From NCBI GenBank assembly GCA_016808115.1, contig JAEQBH010001380.1, forward strand, positions 310,001 through 374,000: DNA of 64,000 bases, read 5' to 3'. The stretch is from Tetrastigma voinierianum. Taxonomy: Eukaryota > Streptophyta > Magnoliopsida > Vitales > Vitaceae. Numbering within the stretch: the stretch's first letter is position 1; every line of letters begins with the position of its first letter. Shown one piece after another: positions 1 through 10,436 of this stretch. The translations under genes and the position numbers were made by a program. The notes under the pieces were generated by a model that was not told the DNA's origin, made no database searches, and saw nothing but the letters and a program-made list of their open reading frames with translations.

Positions 1-1260
1 CGAGGATATATCAATTGGTAGACTCAGGCAATTGATATTTATATGGACTACCCTCCAGATAATTATTATTATTATTTAGTCGACCCTCAGAGAAACTATT
101 CTCTCAGAAGTCACACAAATGCTTCATTTCATATTGTTACAGGGTCTTAGGTCGTATGGAATGCGTGATACGGTCCGAATTCTGATTACATATATGAATA
201 TATAATACGTGCGTATATTCACGTAATTTAAATCACTGAAACATGTTATGTAATTACACGTTCCATTACCAAAGATTGTGGCTTACTTGATAATGATCAG
301 AGCATGAGCAATTCAGCTTGGATTACTTTCGTAAAACGGTTCACCACAAAGTTTATTTTCATGTCCTTATTCATATGAGCGATCAAAACCCTCGGGTTTA
401 CTATTCCCATCCGCTCATCGATTCATCAGTTACTTTGGAACCCCGTTCCATGGCCATTTAGGCTTCACACACATCCTGTCTGACCCAAAACACCATTTCG
501 CCATGACCAACTTCGCGGCGGCGGGCGGTCGGGCTGTCACGTGGGTTTCAAATTTTCAATAATTCCAATCACAGTTTTGGGGCCCGGTCGAAATGGCGGA
601 TTCGAGGCCTCGAACAACTTCCAGCGTCGTAAATCGGCAAGCAAGTGTAAAGCTGAAATAGGGAGAAACCCCTGCGCCGCGAGTTGTGAAACTCCTTCAT
701 CCGTACTACGAAGCTCTCGGCTGGCGATAAGTAAACTTTGCTTCTTGTCCCAGGCAATTAGGCGATTGGATCCTCAGTAAATCACAGAAGTCTTTCTCTC
801 TCACTAGAAAAACAAATCTGAAGCTCACTGTGTCTCCTCCCCCTTTCACGTTTTCTTTCCCTTTTTCAAATGTAGGAGACCGCACTATTGCCCTTTTGTC
901 TTTCTAACTTGTGATTGAAATAGCGTTTATGTCGGCCTTTTCAGGTTGACACTCGGCGCTATCTCGTGATCCATTTTCATCCTTTCTCTACTCATGCCGC
1001 TATGGCACATGATGCGTGTTATATCATGACTTTTGTCCCGTCCAGATATCGTTTTCTGACACCGGCGCGATGCGAAAAGCGTGCCAACTCCTACGTCTCG
1101 AATTCGGCGAATTTGACGTGCTAACTAGATTTCGAGACGGAGTCACGACGGTGAATCAGTTTCGTCGTCACTGAATCCCAGGGAATAAATTTCGGATTTT
1201 GGCCCAGAAGTGCGATTTTCTTAGATTTTAGAAATTGGAATTTCTCGGGTCTTGTTCTCA
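1..1260 (-). mobile_element. Family-A LTR, right-hand part (window-truncated)
   Basis: This stretch aligns by eye, in the same orientation, with the full reverse-strand LTR at 17071-18901. Shared blocks include a promoter-proximal segment around 1100-1180 (compare 18745-18825) and the scattered 'accctc' and 'agagcatgag' blocks near 40-310 (compare 17660-17760). Read on the minus strand the LTR begins TGAGAACAAGACCCGAGAAA at 1260, where the better preserved copy begins TGTAAAACCTCAAAAA. The other end lies outside the window. It directly abuts chromovirus pol sequence at 1261 and so explains that element's 5' truncation. It is more diverged than the copies at 15-19 kb. No ORF inside it is credible. 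Confidence 0.6.
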
Positions 1261-1297
1261 GCTCTCGAAACATCGAGTTCTTGAGTTTCACGCACTC

Positions 1298-2900
1298 TTG
1301 GGTTGGGTGGTGCCGGATGTGATGGGCATGCAATGGCTTGAGTCCTTGGGCGGCATGCAAGTTAATTGGTGAACATTGACCATGTGATTCAAGTTGGGAG
1401 GGATATCAGTGTTGTTGTAAGGAGATTCGAGTTTGAGTAGTTCGTTAATTTCTTTGAAAGCCATGTGGAAGGCAATTCGGGACCAAGGGGAAGGTGTGTT
1501 AGTGGAGTTGGGATGTATTGGTGTAATCGAGGAAGGAATTGGGGATAAGGTACCCCCTAAAATTCAAAAAGTGTTAGACCATTAGTGTTTGGAATTCTGG
1601 AGGGGTTGCCACCGAGACGCTCCCACGATCATGGGATTGTTTTGCAGCCAGGGACAGCTCCTATCAATGTCCGACCATATCGATATGCACAAGTGCAGAA
1701 AGAAGAAATTTAGCAACTGGTCAGAGACATGTTGGCTGCAGGTATTATTCAACCTAACACTAGCCCATTTTCTATCCCGATGTTATTGGTAAAAAAGAAA
1801 GATGGAGGGTGGAGATTTTGTGTTGACTACCGAGCACTTAATAAAGCAACAATTCCTAATAAATTTCCCATTCCAATGATTGATGAATTGTTGGATGAGC
1901 TACATGGGGCAACTATGTTCTCCAAATTGGATCTTCGCTCCGGGTACCACCAGATTCGAGTTAAACCATTGGATGTGCCCAAATCAGCGTTCTGCACTCA
2001 TGAAGGGCACTATGAATTTTTGGTTATACCCTTTGATTTAACCAATGCCCCAACCACTCTTCAGTCACTGATGAACGAGATTTTCTGCAACTGTCTCAAC
2101 AAATTTGTGCTTGTGTTTTTTGATAACAGTCTGGTGTACAACCAAACATTAGAGGAGCATCAACAGCACCTTGACTATGTTCTCCAAATATTGAAAACTC
2201 ACCTGTTGTTTTCCAATGGGATAAAATGTCAATTTGGATAAGAGAGCAAAGAGTACTTAGGCCATATCATTTCAGGACAAGGAGTAGCAGCAAATGGGGC
2301 TAAGGTTGAAGTCATGCTACGAGGGTTCTTGGGCCATACAGGTTATGGGAGCATTGCATGGCCACTGATGGAGCAACTTTCTATGAAGGATAATTTCCAT
2401 TGGGGGCAAGAGGCAGAGGCAGCTTTCTGTGAGCTGAAGAAAGCTATGTCCCATGTTCCAGTTTTGGCTATATTTCTCCTCCCCTTTCATCATTGAATCG
2501 AACGCTTTAGGGTATGAAATTAGCGCAATTTTAATGCAGAACGAGAGACCTATTGCTTTCTTTAGTCAAGCCCTGCCTCCCTAAGTGAGACTCAAATCTG
2601 TTTATGAATGGGATCTCATGGCTGTAGTTTGGGCAGTTCCGAAATGGCGCCATTACTTAATGGGGAGAAAATTCGTTGTTTGGATAGATCAATGCAGCCT
2701 TAAATATTTATTGGATCAAAGGATGGTCAATTGAGAACAATAGAAGTGGCTCACTAAATTGTTGGGATATGACTTTGATATTCAATATAAACCTGGGTTT
2801 GACAATCGAGGACGCCTTGTCACGTGTACCATCCCTTCCAGCCCTATTCACGTTGACTGTCCCTTATGCCCTGTCAGTTGTTTTACAAGAATAAGTTAGT
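1298..2900 (+). pseudogene. pol: Chromovirus protease tail, reverse transcriptase and RNase H (broken)
   Basis: Codes for the RNA-dependent DNA polymerase and RNase H that copy element RNA into cDNA. The protease-RT linker is readable from 1298 (GMQWLESLGG). The RT fingers begin near 1590 in another frame (GLPPRRSHDH), and the core ORF runs 1729-2241 with LLVKKKDGGWRFCVDYRALN and SKLDLRSGYHQIRV. The catalytic box is FFDN at 2116-2127 where active relatives have FFDD, so the second metal-binding aspartate is lost. A stop follows at 2239, RT resumes near 2246 (EYLGHIISGQG), and a short deletion precedes the RNase H part (2500-2860) with WAVPKWRHYLMG and LKYLLDQRM. At least four frame breaks are visible. 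It is a pseudogene. Confidence 0.9.
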
Positions 2901-2938
2901 GCTTCCAGCATGGTCCTCCTTGATTCCATTGATTTTAC

Positions 2939-3622
2939 ATGAGTGCCAACAGTCCAATTGGAGGACAGTCGGGTGTTCTCAAGACACTTAAAAGAGTGTC
3001 AGCTAGCTTGTATTGGGAGGGCATGAAGCATACTGTACAGAATTATGTGGCTAAGTGCACAGTTTGTCAGCAAAATAAATATTCCACGCTGGCTATCCTG
3101 CTTCAAGTTTGGGAAGATTTATCTATGGATTTCATCGGAGGCCTTCCGAAATTTGAAGGTTGGGATACAATCCTTGTTGTGGTGGATCGCTTTAGCAAGC
3201 ACAATCACTTCATTGGGTTGAAACACCCATTTACCACACCATCAGTAGCTGCAATGTTTTCTAGAGAATTTGTGCTTCTCCATGGCATTCCCTGCTCTAT
3301 AGTTTCTGACTGTGACAAGGTATTTCTTAGCAAGTTCTGGACAAAATTATTTAGATTACAAGGCACAACTCTCAAGTTTAGCACAACATACCACCCACAA
3401 ACAGACGGGCAAATAGAGGTCGTTAATAGGCGTGTGGAGACTTATTTTCGTTGTTTTGTGCACCATAAACCGAAATCTTGGGGTCGTTTTCTGTCATGGG
3501 CAGAGTATTGGTACAATACATTTTTACAAAGTGCTACACAAACCACTCCATGTTGTATTGTTTATGTCCGCGATCCCCCAACTTTGCTCTCCTATGAACC
3601 AGGCTCTCGTGTATTCTCATAA
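2939..3622 (+). pseudogene. int: Chromovirus integrase, core with intact D,D35E
   Basis: Inserts element cDNA into chromosomes. The N-terminal HHCC zinc finger is damaged: both histidine positions read N and Q (ANSPIGGQSG), while the cysteine pair CTVCQQNK is kept. About a dozen residues are missing between KYSTLA and the core. The catalytic triad is intact: D at 3128-3130 (SMDFIGG), D at 3308-3310 (VSDCDKVF) and E at 3416-3418 (TDGQIEVVNR), with 35 residues between the second D and E. The frame stays open for 227 codons to 3622, unusual for a copy this decayed. It then shifts, and the C-terminal domain continues in another frame. Confidence 0.9.
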
Positions 3623-3639
3623 GTGGAACAACAGCTGCT

Positions 3640-4229
3640 GGATCAGGACACTATATTGGATGAACTCCAACAGCGGCTCCCGCCCCCAACAACGAATGAA
3701 AAAGCAAGTGAATGCCCATCGTAGTGAGGTCACTTTTCAGGTTGGTGATTTTGTTTATTTGAAGTTGCAGCTCTATCGCCGAAAGACCTTAGCTTCTTGC
3801 ATCAATGAGAAGTTATCACCCCGTTTTTATGGTCTCTACAAAATTATTGATAGAGTTGACCTTGTAGCCTATCGCTTACAATTCCCAGATTCATCTCGCA
3901 TTCACCCAATGTTCCATGTTTTTCAGCTTCGTAAAGCGATTGGCCATACACCCGCTCTACCCACAATTTCTTCACAGCTGGTGGATGACTTGGAATTAAT
4001 AGCAGAACCTGAGGCTGTGTTGGGAATCAGACTTGGCTCTATCATAGGCCATCAAGGATTCGAGGTACTGATAAAATGGAAGGGACTACCAGATTTTGAA
4101 GCCTCATGGGTAACCATTCAGCAACAGTTACCCTTCTTTCACCTTGAGGACAAGGTGACACTTAGGGCAAAGGGTATTGATAGAACTCCAATTCAATTTA
4201 CGTATACAAGGAGGAAACAAGGGTATTGA
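3640..4229 (+). pseudogene. Integrase C-terminal region with chromodomain
   Basis: Continues the integrase in a shifted frame. The SH3-like part reads EVTFQVGDFVYLKLQ (about 3725-3770), followed by LSPRFYGLYKI and HPMFHVFQLR, both standard in chromovirus integrases. The chromodomain lies near 4009-4150 (PEAVLGIR, VLIKWKGLPDFEASW) and ends FFHLEDKV. In active elements this module reads histone marks and steers insertion into heterochromatin. The aromatic W and the KWKGLP core are present. The longest ORF covering it would start at 3432, but that ATG lies in the wrong frame of integrase and is a shadow. Confidence 0.85.
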
Positions 4230-4643
4230 TAGAACACCAATTCGATTTAAGTATACAAGGAGGAAACATAGGGGGCACGTGTCACGGTGAGATAACGAGT
4301 GACACTTGGGAGCGAGGGTGATGATAGACCTCGATTCGTTCCTGTATACAAGGAGGAAACATAGAGGGCATGTGGATACTGGGATGATATCACCAAAACC
4401 ATCCTAGCTAGCGGATGATATCACCAAAACCATCCTAGCTAGTAAGGAGGGTATTTTGGGTTTTGGGTTTAGCTTTGGGGGGGATGGTGACACTTGGGGC
4501 AGAGGGCATTGATAGACCTCCAATTCGATTTACGTATACAAGGAGGAAACATAGAGGGCACATGGCTGCTGGGATGATATCACAAAAACCATCCTAGCTA
4601 GCAAGGGTATTTTGGGTCTTGGGTTTAGCTTTGGTGGTGGGTA
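4170..4643 (+). repeat. Imperfect tandem repeats at the chromovirus 3' end
   Basis: The last codons of pol and the bases after them are repeated. The block 'ttgatagaactccaattc...tatacaaggaggaaaca' occurs at about 4174, 4218, 4322 and 4510, each later copy followed by 'gaggg/gggggcac'. Inside it, a 30-bp unit (ggatgatatcaccaaaacc + atcctagctag) is repeated back to back at 4383-4442 and occurs again near 4573. These look like slippage or template-switch duplications. Confidence 0.75.
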
Positions 4644-4660
4644 GGGGGGGGGGGGGAAAG
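4644..4660 (+). other. G13-AAAG run, candidate polypurine tract
   Basis: Thirteen G residues followed by AAAG, directly after the tandem repeats at the end of pol. A purine run here is where second-strand priming would sit in a Ty3/gypsy element. No LTR with a matching 5' partner can be shown, so the assignment is tentative. Confidence 0.35.
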
Positions 4661-4930
4661 TATATGAGGGCAATTGGTGGAGTAGAAAAGGGTAGTGAGA
4701 AAAATAGAATAGGGTCGAGAGAGTGGTGGCCTCTCGAAGTGCTCACCTCTTTGTTATTTCCTTTCTATTTTCCAGTTTATGAATACAAAAATGTCAGTTT
4801 AAATCTCCATTGAAGGTTGGTACCTATCAAAATTTCAGAATGAGAATTGGCTGAAGAATAGACACAAAACCTCCATTTTTTTGTGCACATTTTAGATTTT
4901 GTATGTGCTAGCTACTTCCTAAAACGGTGA
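4661..4930. other. No gene; possible decayed 3' LTR of the chromovirus
   Basis: About 270 bp between the G-run and the LINE. It holds a pyrimidine-rich stretch and 'tgaatacaaaaatgtcag', the sort of sequence found near the end of short chromovirus LTRs, but without a second LTR this cannot be confirmed. The ORF at 4619-4813 is composed of repeats and is not coding. Confidence 0.3.
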
Positions 4931-6110
4931 AGCTGAGACTGGAGTAGATTCAAAGAAACTTTTTATGGGGTAGGGGTCGGATGGAGAAGAAGTCTCATCT
5001 TGTTAGATGGGAGATTGTGTGTAAGGATAAGAGAAGTGGAGGCTTGGGGATAAAGAATTTGGGTTGGCTTAATAAGGCATTACACTCTAAATGGTGTTGG
5101 AGGTTTGCAACTGAGAGGGGGACTCTGTGGAATGAGGTTATTAGAGGAAAGTATAGAGCAGGAAGGGGTTGGTGCTGCGAATACAGAAGTGGGGGCGGCT
5201 GGTTTGGGTTGGGTTTTGGGAAAACAATATTGTGTTGTTAGCCATGTGTGAGTAGCAATCTATCCTTTGAGGTTGCTAATGGCTAGAGAATCAAGTTTTG
5301 GAAGGATGCTTGGATGGAGAATACCCCTTTACAGGCCGCTTGTCCCTCGTTGTTTGCTTTGGCGACTTCTAAGGAGGTGTGGGTGAAGGTGGTGTTTGGA
5401 CTCCAATCTTTACAAGGCCTTTCAATGATTGGGAAATGGATGAGGCAGAAAGGCTGGTGTGTGGGCTTGGAAGGTACTCCTTGGAAGAGGAAACTATAGA
5501 CAAGGTCAAGTGGAAGTTGACGAATACTGGGGTTTTCACAGTAAAGTCCATATACAAGGTGTTGCAATCGTGCATTGTTGAGGCTTTCCCTTGGTAGATG
5601 GTTTGGAGGTCTGCGAAAAATCAATTTCGTCACATGGGAAACAGCTTGGGGTAGGATTTTGACCTTGGATATGCTTCAAAGGAGGGGTGTTCCTCTAGTT
5701 AATAGATTTTTTTGTCTTATCAGTGTAAGGAGTTGGCAAATCATCTTTTACTCCATTGTAGTATTACAAGAATTCTTTGGGAGTTACTTTTTTCTCCATT
5801 TGGCGCTACATGGATCATGTCTGGGCTCCGTGCGGTAGATGCTTTTGGGTTGGAAAAGCGCTTTTGTTGGCAAGAGAAGAAAGAAATTTTGGCAAGCAGC
5901 TCGTTCTTGCTTGTTTTGGACAGTGTGAAAGACTAGAAATAGAATTGTGTTTAAAGATAATTTTTTGTCTATACAAAAACTGAAATACTTGTTTCTTTTT
6001 TTACTTTGGTCGAAGACTAAGTTGTCTATAGAGAATGGTCCTTCATCCTTAGTTGGGTTTATTGATTGGGGGGCTGCCCTGTTTAGCGGTTTTTTGTTTT
6101 TTGCGTTTTG
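4931..6110 (+). pseudogene. L1-like LINE, C-terminal zinc-binding RT tail (3' fragment)
   Basis: Only the end of ORF2 remains. Readable pieces across several frames are LVRWEIVCKDKRSGGLGIKN (about 5000-5060), a linker with NKALHSKWCWRFA and IKFWKDAWMENTPL (about 5285), FNDWEMDEAE (5420-5450), GVFTVKSIYKVLQ, WGRILTLDMLQRRG (5645-5685), LLLHCSI (5745-5765) and finally CLFWTVWKTRNRIVFKDN (about 5910-5965). This order matches the plant zf-RVT module that follows the RT of L1-type LINEs. The RT catalytic domain and ORF1 are absent, fitting normal 5' truncation during target-primed insertion. At least five frameshifts or stops are seen. No clean poly(A) tail or target duplication was found. Confidence 0.85.
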
Positions 6111-6385
6111 ATGGATAGGTTCTTCTTGTTTGTTCTCACTTGTGGTGCAACTTTAGCTTCTCTTATAAAATTAAAATGACTTAAGCCATCCTGGTTGCCG
6201 ACCTATAAAATGGTAAACTTCTTGTTCTCTGTAGATCACATTAGTAACTAACACCTTATTTAGTAAGAAAGAAAATAAACATAGAAAAATTTACTGATCA
6301 GTCAATATGCGCAAAATCATTTATGTGTTGAATTATGAAGTGGCAACTTTGTTGTTGTTTGCAACTCAAGTTTCTAAGCTAATAA

Positions 6386-6560
6386 GGGCTTGTTTGGTTA
6401 TAGTTTTTTGAAAACTGTTTTGTGTTCTCAAAAACAAAGAGAACAAGAAAAACAGGGAGAATACGTTTAGTTCTCAATTTTTTTTTATTCTGAAAAACAC
6501 AAAAAACACAAAAAACAAAATAACACAAAATATTGGATTATGAATACATTGAAGGACAAT
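6386..6560. mobile_element. MITE-like fragment with 'TTGTTTGGTT' end
   Basis: Begins gggcttgtttggttatag and continues with repeated 'tttttgaaaac', 'tgttctc' and 'aaaaacac' words. The same words and the reverse-complement end (aaccaaaca) recur near 8695, 11935, 11990 and 12060. This suggests a family of small non-autonomous DNA elements. A matching right end for this copy was not located. Confidence 0.35.
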
Positions 6561-7552
6561 ATAACACGTGATAGGAAAATAACTACTATTTCATGTAATA
6601 GAAATAACTGATAGCAATTTCAATTAAATTTCCATGTGGACCATACATCCAAAAAGGAACCACTGTTGTGGTCTGATGGAGCTCAACTGAGATGGATCCG
6701 TCATTGTTAAAATCTCCCTGGTCAAAGATAATTTCTTGCAATTTTGCAATTGTCTTGGGTTTAATCAAATAAATAAATAAGGTAAACATCTATATTTAAA
6801 GATATAGCCTATGAATGAGTCAATGACAAACATATATCAATTGGTAATACATGTGATGTCTATGTTACATTGTCTTGGGATTGAATCTGACATGCATGTT
6901 AGGGCATCAATCATAGATCTAGTTGAAATTTCTCAACTTAATAATCTTTTAATTTTGTACTGTTGGAATAGGCTTAAACTATCCTAACTTGTTCTATTGA
7001 ATGATAGAATGTGGCCCAGGTCAACGCATGCATAGACTTAAAAAAATAGTTATGTGTAAGTCATTGTAAAAATTTAATGTTAATAATTGAATAGCGAAAT
7101 GGAAAAGAGCAAAGAGCAAGTTGTTGCAACAAAAACTCATTATGAATGAAGTGCAGCCACTATTTTTTTGGTTTTAAGTTTTTTTATTGACCATTTCCCG
7201 AGCATCAAATTAGATTTTTAGATATCAGTGGTGGTACTGATTTTAGAGGTGTATTGCCAAGCATGCTCTGCTGGTAAGTGCAAGCAATTTCATAAAACCA
7301 TGGATTAAACTTCAGTGCAGGCATTGATTGACTCATCTTGTTCCCCTCTTAACTATCACTGAATGATCTACTTGGAACTTAAAAAGGCTTTCAAAACACA
7401 CGCATAAAAATGGATCCACAATTGGAAAATACCACCTTGGTACTTTGAAACCTTGTTAGATCAGATTATTGAATTTCAGTTCCTGTATGTATCTTCTCTT
7501 GAGGTACACCGTACACCACATTCTCAGTGGTTCTTTTCATTCATTTTTTCAG

Positions 7553-7898
7553 AAGAGGAAACATGATGGGAATGGAGACGTTTCATATATTCAAAGCCAA
7601 CCGAAAACTGAGGTATGAAAGTTGTTTCTTATATGGTTTATATAGTCCGATTACACTTTCCTCCAGTTACATATCTATGTGATGTTTAGTTGTGTTTTAT
7701 TTCTAACGGGGTTCGGCCTCTATTTGATATATTTACCAGCACAGGAATTCTCGTATCAAAACGGGCATCCGAAGATAGAGAAGGTTTCTGAGCGACCTCT
7801 GCCAGGCATGTTTTCATCGTTTTGTTGGTTTTCTGAATCATAAATAAATTCATGACAGGTGTTGTCGATTTTGTGCGCATTCAACATGTGTTCAAAGG
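7553..7898 (+). other. Exon-like cluster (possible relic of a host gene)
   Basis: Three short open segments are bounded by splice-like signals and keep reading phase: 7553-7612 (after a polypyrimidine tract and AG, before GTATG; reads KRKHDGNGDVSYIQSQPKTE), 7745-7805 (after CAG; reads EFSYQNGHPKIEKVSERPLP) and 7859-7898 (reads VVDFVRIQHVFK, before GTAACA). The first interval is 132 bp. The second is only 53 bp and would need a GC donor, shorter than usual plant introns. I do not recognise the protein and see no flanking exons or start codon. It may be a gene scrap or chance. Confidence 0.2.
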
Positions 7899-8539
7899 GT
7901 AACAGTTGCTTTCAACTTGTTTTTTCCCACCTGAAAAAAGTTCTAATTCTTAACTGTTGGATCACTGGATCTGTAAATAGGACATAATACAATTGCTAAA
8001 TTTCAAAGTAGCTTTCTTTTCCACAAGGTGTAATTTGACTAATCTTTTTTTTTTTTCTGGGTCTATTTTTGTAGCGCCCCTTTCAGTTGTTTGCGCCTAG
8101 AAAAATTCTCCATAATGATTCGTGTTTTGTTTTTTTTCTGCCTAACAATTTTCTGAAAGTAAGCAGAAAGCATTTCTTTCGTAGTTTATTATGAATGGTA
8201 GATTTCAGATTCTTTTTCCACTCGCAATCTGCAACCTCCCATAAGGGTCTCCGACGTCACTGGTGGCCTCACCTTGTCTTGCGGATCAAAGGCTGTAAAA
8301 AAATGGTTCATTTGATAAAAAGATTGATTTTGTAAATCTAACCTTTCATCCATTTTTTATTATATTTGATAAAAATATCTTCTTCTTTTTTAAAGTAACC
8401 CTTTCTTTTATAAGACATGTGTAAATGCATAAAAGGTCAAACATATTTCCGTCTAAACTGAGTTATTTTTTAAGAAAAAAATATGAGGGTTAGGTTTACA
8501 AGTTTTTGTTTATTGTCTTTTGACCAAATGCATAAAAGG

Positions 8540-8993
8540 TCATGCCTTTAGACCCTATTTTATTCATGTTCTTAAAAATTGTTTTAGAAAACAGTTTTGA
8601 AAATTGTTTTACAGAGAACACCTTCTCATAAAACACGGTTTGGTGCTCTTTTAGAAACATGGATAACACAAAAAATGAGGGCTTTCCTGTTACCAAATAA
8701 GTTCTTAGTGTGTGTTTTTTTTTAGGACAAAAAATTGTTTTTGAAAATAGGAATCAAAGAGACTCTTAGGGTTTATTTGGTTCCTGTTTTGTAAAAATGT
8801 TTTGAATCAAGAAAAATAGGGAGGACATTCCTAGGATTTTTTTATTTTTTTTTCAAAAACACAGATAACATGAAAAAAAACTAAATTCATATATTAAAAA
8901 CAGTTTTTAAAGAAAATAAAATGATATTTTTTATATTTTTAAAATATGTTCCTAAGAATAATTTCCAAAAATAGAGACCCAACATGCCATTAG
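8540..8993. mobile_element. Two MITE-like fragments in tandem
   Basis: The first (about 8540-8705) has the 'gttttgaaaattg' and 'gagaaca' words and ends 'accaaataagttc'. The second (about 8766-8993) starts agggtttatttggttcctg and ends gacccaacatgcca, forming a loose terminal inverted repeat. Both resemble the fragments at 6386 and 11690-12074. Ends and target duplications are too eroded to fix. Confidence 0.35.
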
Positions 8994-9411
8994 TTTTTTA
9001 CGTTTGATTTTGCAAGATCAACAAAGTGAATTTGAATTTCACGTGGAAATAATTTATTAGTTTTAAACTAATTTATTTCTTTTTTCATTGAACTCTAACT
9101 TTTTTTCTTTTATTTTATTTTTACTTTTATCTTTCTAGTTTTTTTCTCCATACTTTCCTTCCTCAACTTTCTTTTAATGTAATATTATCAGGGAACCATC
9201 ATTTCCAGCTTGCCGTCTACCTGACAACCTCATTAATGTTCCACCGACTCATCGTACAATAAATTAATTAAACGATAATGACTGTCCACTAAAATTTGGC
9301 AGCTAGTAAATTGATTTCGAAGGTACGACAAATTTAATTTTAAATTATTACAAGTTTTCAATTATTGGTACACAATTGCAACGTCAATGAGCATGCATGT
9401 TTTGTTTTTGG

Positions 9412-10436
9412 AATTATGTTAATGTTCAACGAATCACCGAAAAGAATAAAAAAAGAAGGAAAGATCCAAATTAAACCATGTGATATCTATGACAAAATAT
9501 AAAAAAATGTCCTAGAATAGTTAATTTTTTTAATAAGACAGAAATGCCTTTCATATTTTCTTTTACCTTAAGTTGTAGGCAGAGAAAAAAACCCTATCTC
9601 TAATCTATCTTAACCAGTTGTTCAAAGGCGGAAGATATTCTTGTCAAATCCTAAAAATCTTAAAATCCATTCACCTTTAAACGCCAAAAACTGTAAAATC
9701 TTAAAATCCTTCAAAGGTGAAGGACTAATAAAATCTAGAAAACATAATGAAGAATGTGTTATATTAATGTTTTGGGCATTTTACATTAATGTATAAAGGG
9801 TGCTATATTTAAGAGAAACCTTTATCCGGATGCATTAGTCTTCTATGTCTTGTTTGTGCAATATGTTTGAACACGTTTCAAATGCGTCCGAATGAATGTT
9901 TCTCTTAAAAAAAGCATCATTTATAAGTTAATGTAACACATTCTTCATTAACTTCGTTTTCTAGATTTTATTAAACTTAAAATAATCACAAAAGTTCTTC
10001 ATTTTACCACACATAAAATATTCTTTTTGATATTATATTGAGTATTTTCATTTCAAAACGATTTATTAACCGACACAATTACTCATTCAAAATAAATCAT
10101 CTTTCTTCGTTCCTCCCACACATAAGACACCTTTCACATTCGAATGATTTTAGGGTTTAAGGGTTGAAGGATTATAGGGTTTTTAAGATTTGACATACTT
10201 TTCTTTCTCTTTTAAATGAGAATAACGGATTAAGGTAAAAAAGAGGTTAGAGTTTTTTATTCTCTCCATGGCTTAAGGCAGAAGAAGAGGTAAAAGGCAT
10301 TTGTGTCTTATAAAAAAAGTATACTATTTCAATGCATGTTACTATGATTATTATTATTTTGTCACAGATGTCACATATTTTAATAGTTAGGGATTGCTTC
10401 TTTTTTTCCTTTTTTATTCTTTCTATTAACATAATC
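9412..10436. mobile_element. 1.0-kb foldback element (long palindrome)
   Basis: The left half (9412 to about 9860) realigns in order with the reverse complement of the right half (about 9865-10436). Matching landmarks, left versus right arm, are: attatgttaat (9415) against attaacataat (end 10436), agaataaaaaa (9442), gtgatatctatgacaaaat against its complement near 10365, ataagacagaaatgcctt (9533) against 10300, tgtcaaatcctaaaaa (9635) against 10190, aataaaatctagaaaac (9727) against 9965, and agagaaac (9809) against 9900. The loop is only a few bases to tens of bases. No transposase ORF is present. It could be a foldback or MITE-type element, and a transcript through it would form a very long hairpin. 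Confidence 0.75.

Larger units (their letters stand above)
1261..4660 (+). mobile_element. Ty3/gypsy chromovirus remnant (5'-truncated)
   Basis: A single decayed pol region runs in the order protease tail, RT, RNase H, integrase, chromodomain, which is diagnostic of Ty3/gypsy chromoviruses. Gag, most of protease and the 5' LTR are absent, because a family-A LTR ends at 1260. The RT wording and the chromodomain tail (HLEDKV) resemble the Reina/Galadriel-like plant clades, but the clade is not certain. Stops and frameshifts occur throughout, so it cannot move by itself. After the ORF come imperfect repeats of the C-terminal coding sequence and a G-run that may be the polypurine tract. Confidence 0.9.
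6111..9411. other. AT-rich intergenic stretch, no convincing gene
   Basis: About 3.3 kb with many T-runs. It contains MITE-like pieces (6386-6560, 8540-8993) and an exon-like cluster at 7553-7898, each listed separately. The reverse ORF at 6586-6789 and others here are isolated and short. Nothing else is supportable. Confidence 0.6.

Noticed and set aside
3432..3640. ATG at 3432 as start of a separate gene
   Set aside because: It lies within integrase in the wrong frame; true similarity in this ORF begins only after about 3640, due to a frameshift.
6586..6789. Reverse ORF with 'GPHGNLIEI', reminiscent of glyoxalase/VOC proteins, and an EF-hand-like 'DFNNDGSI'
   Set aside because: Single short motifs, no supporting neighbours, AT-rich; the calcium-loop spacing is wrong and no other part of either domain is present.
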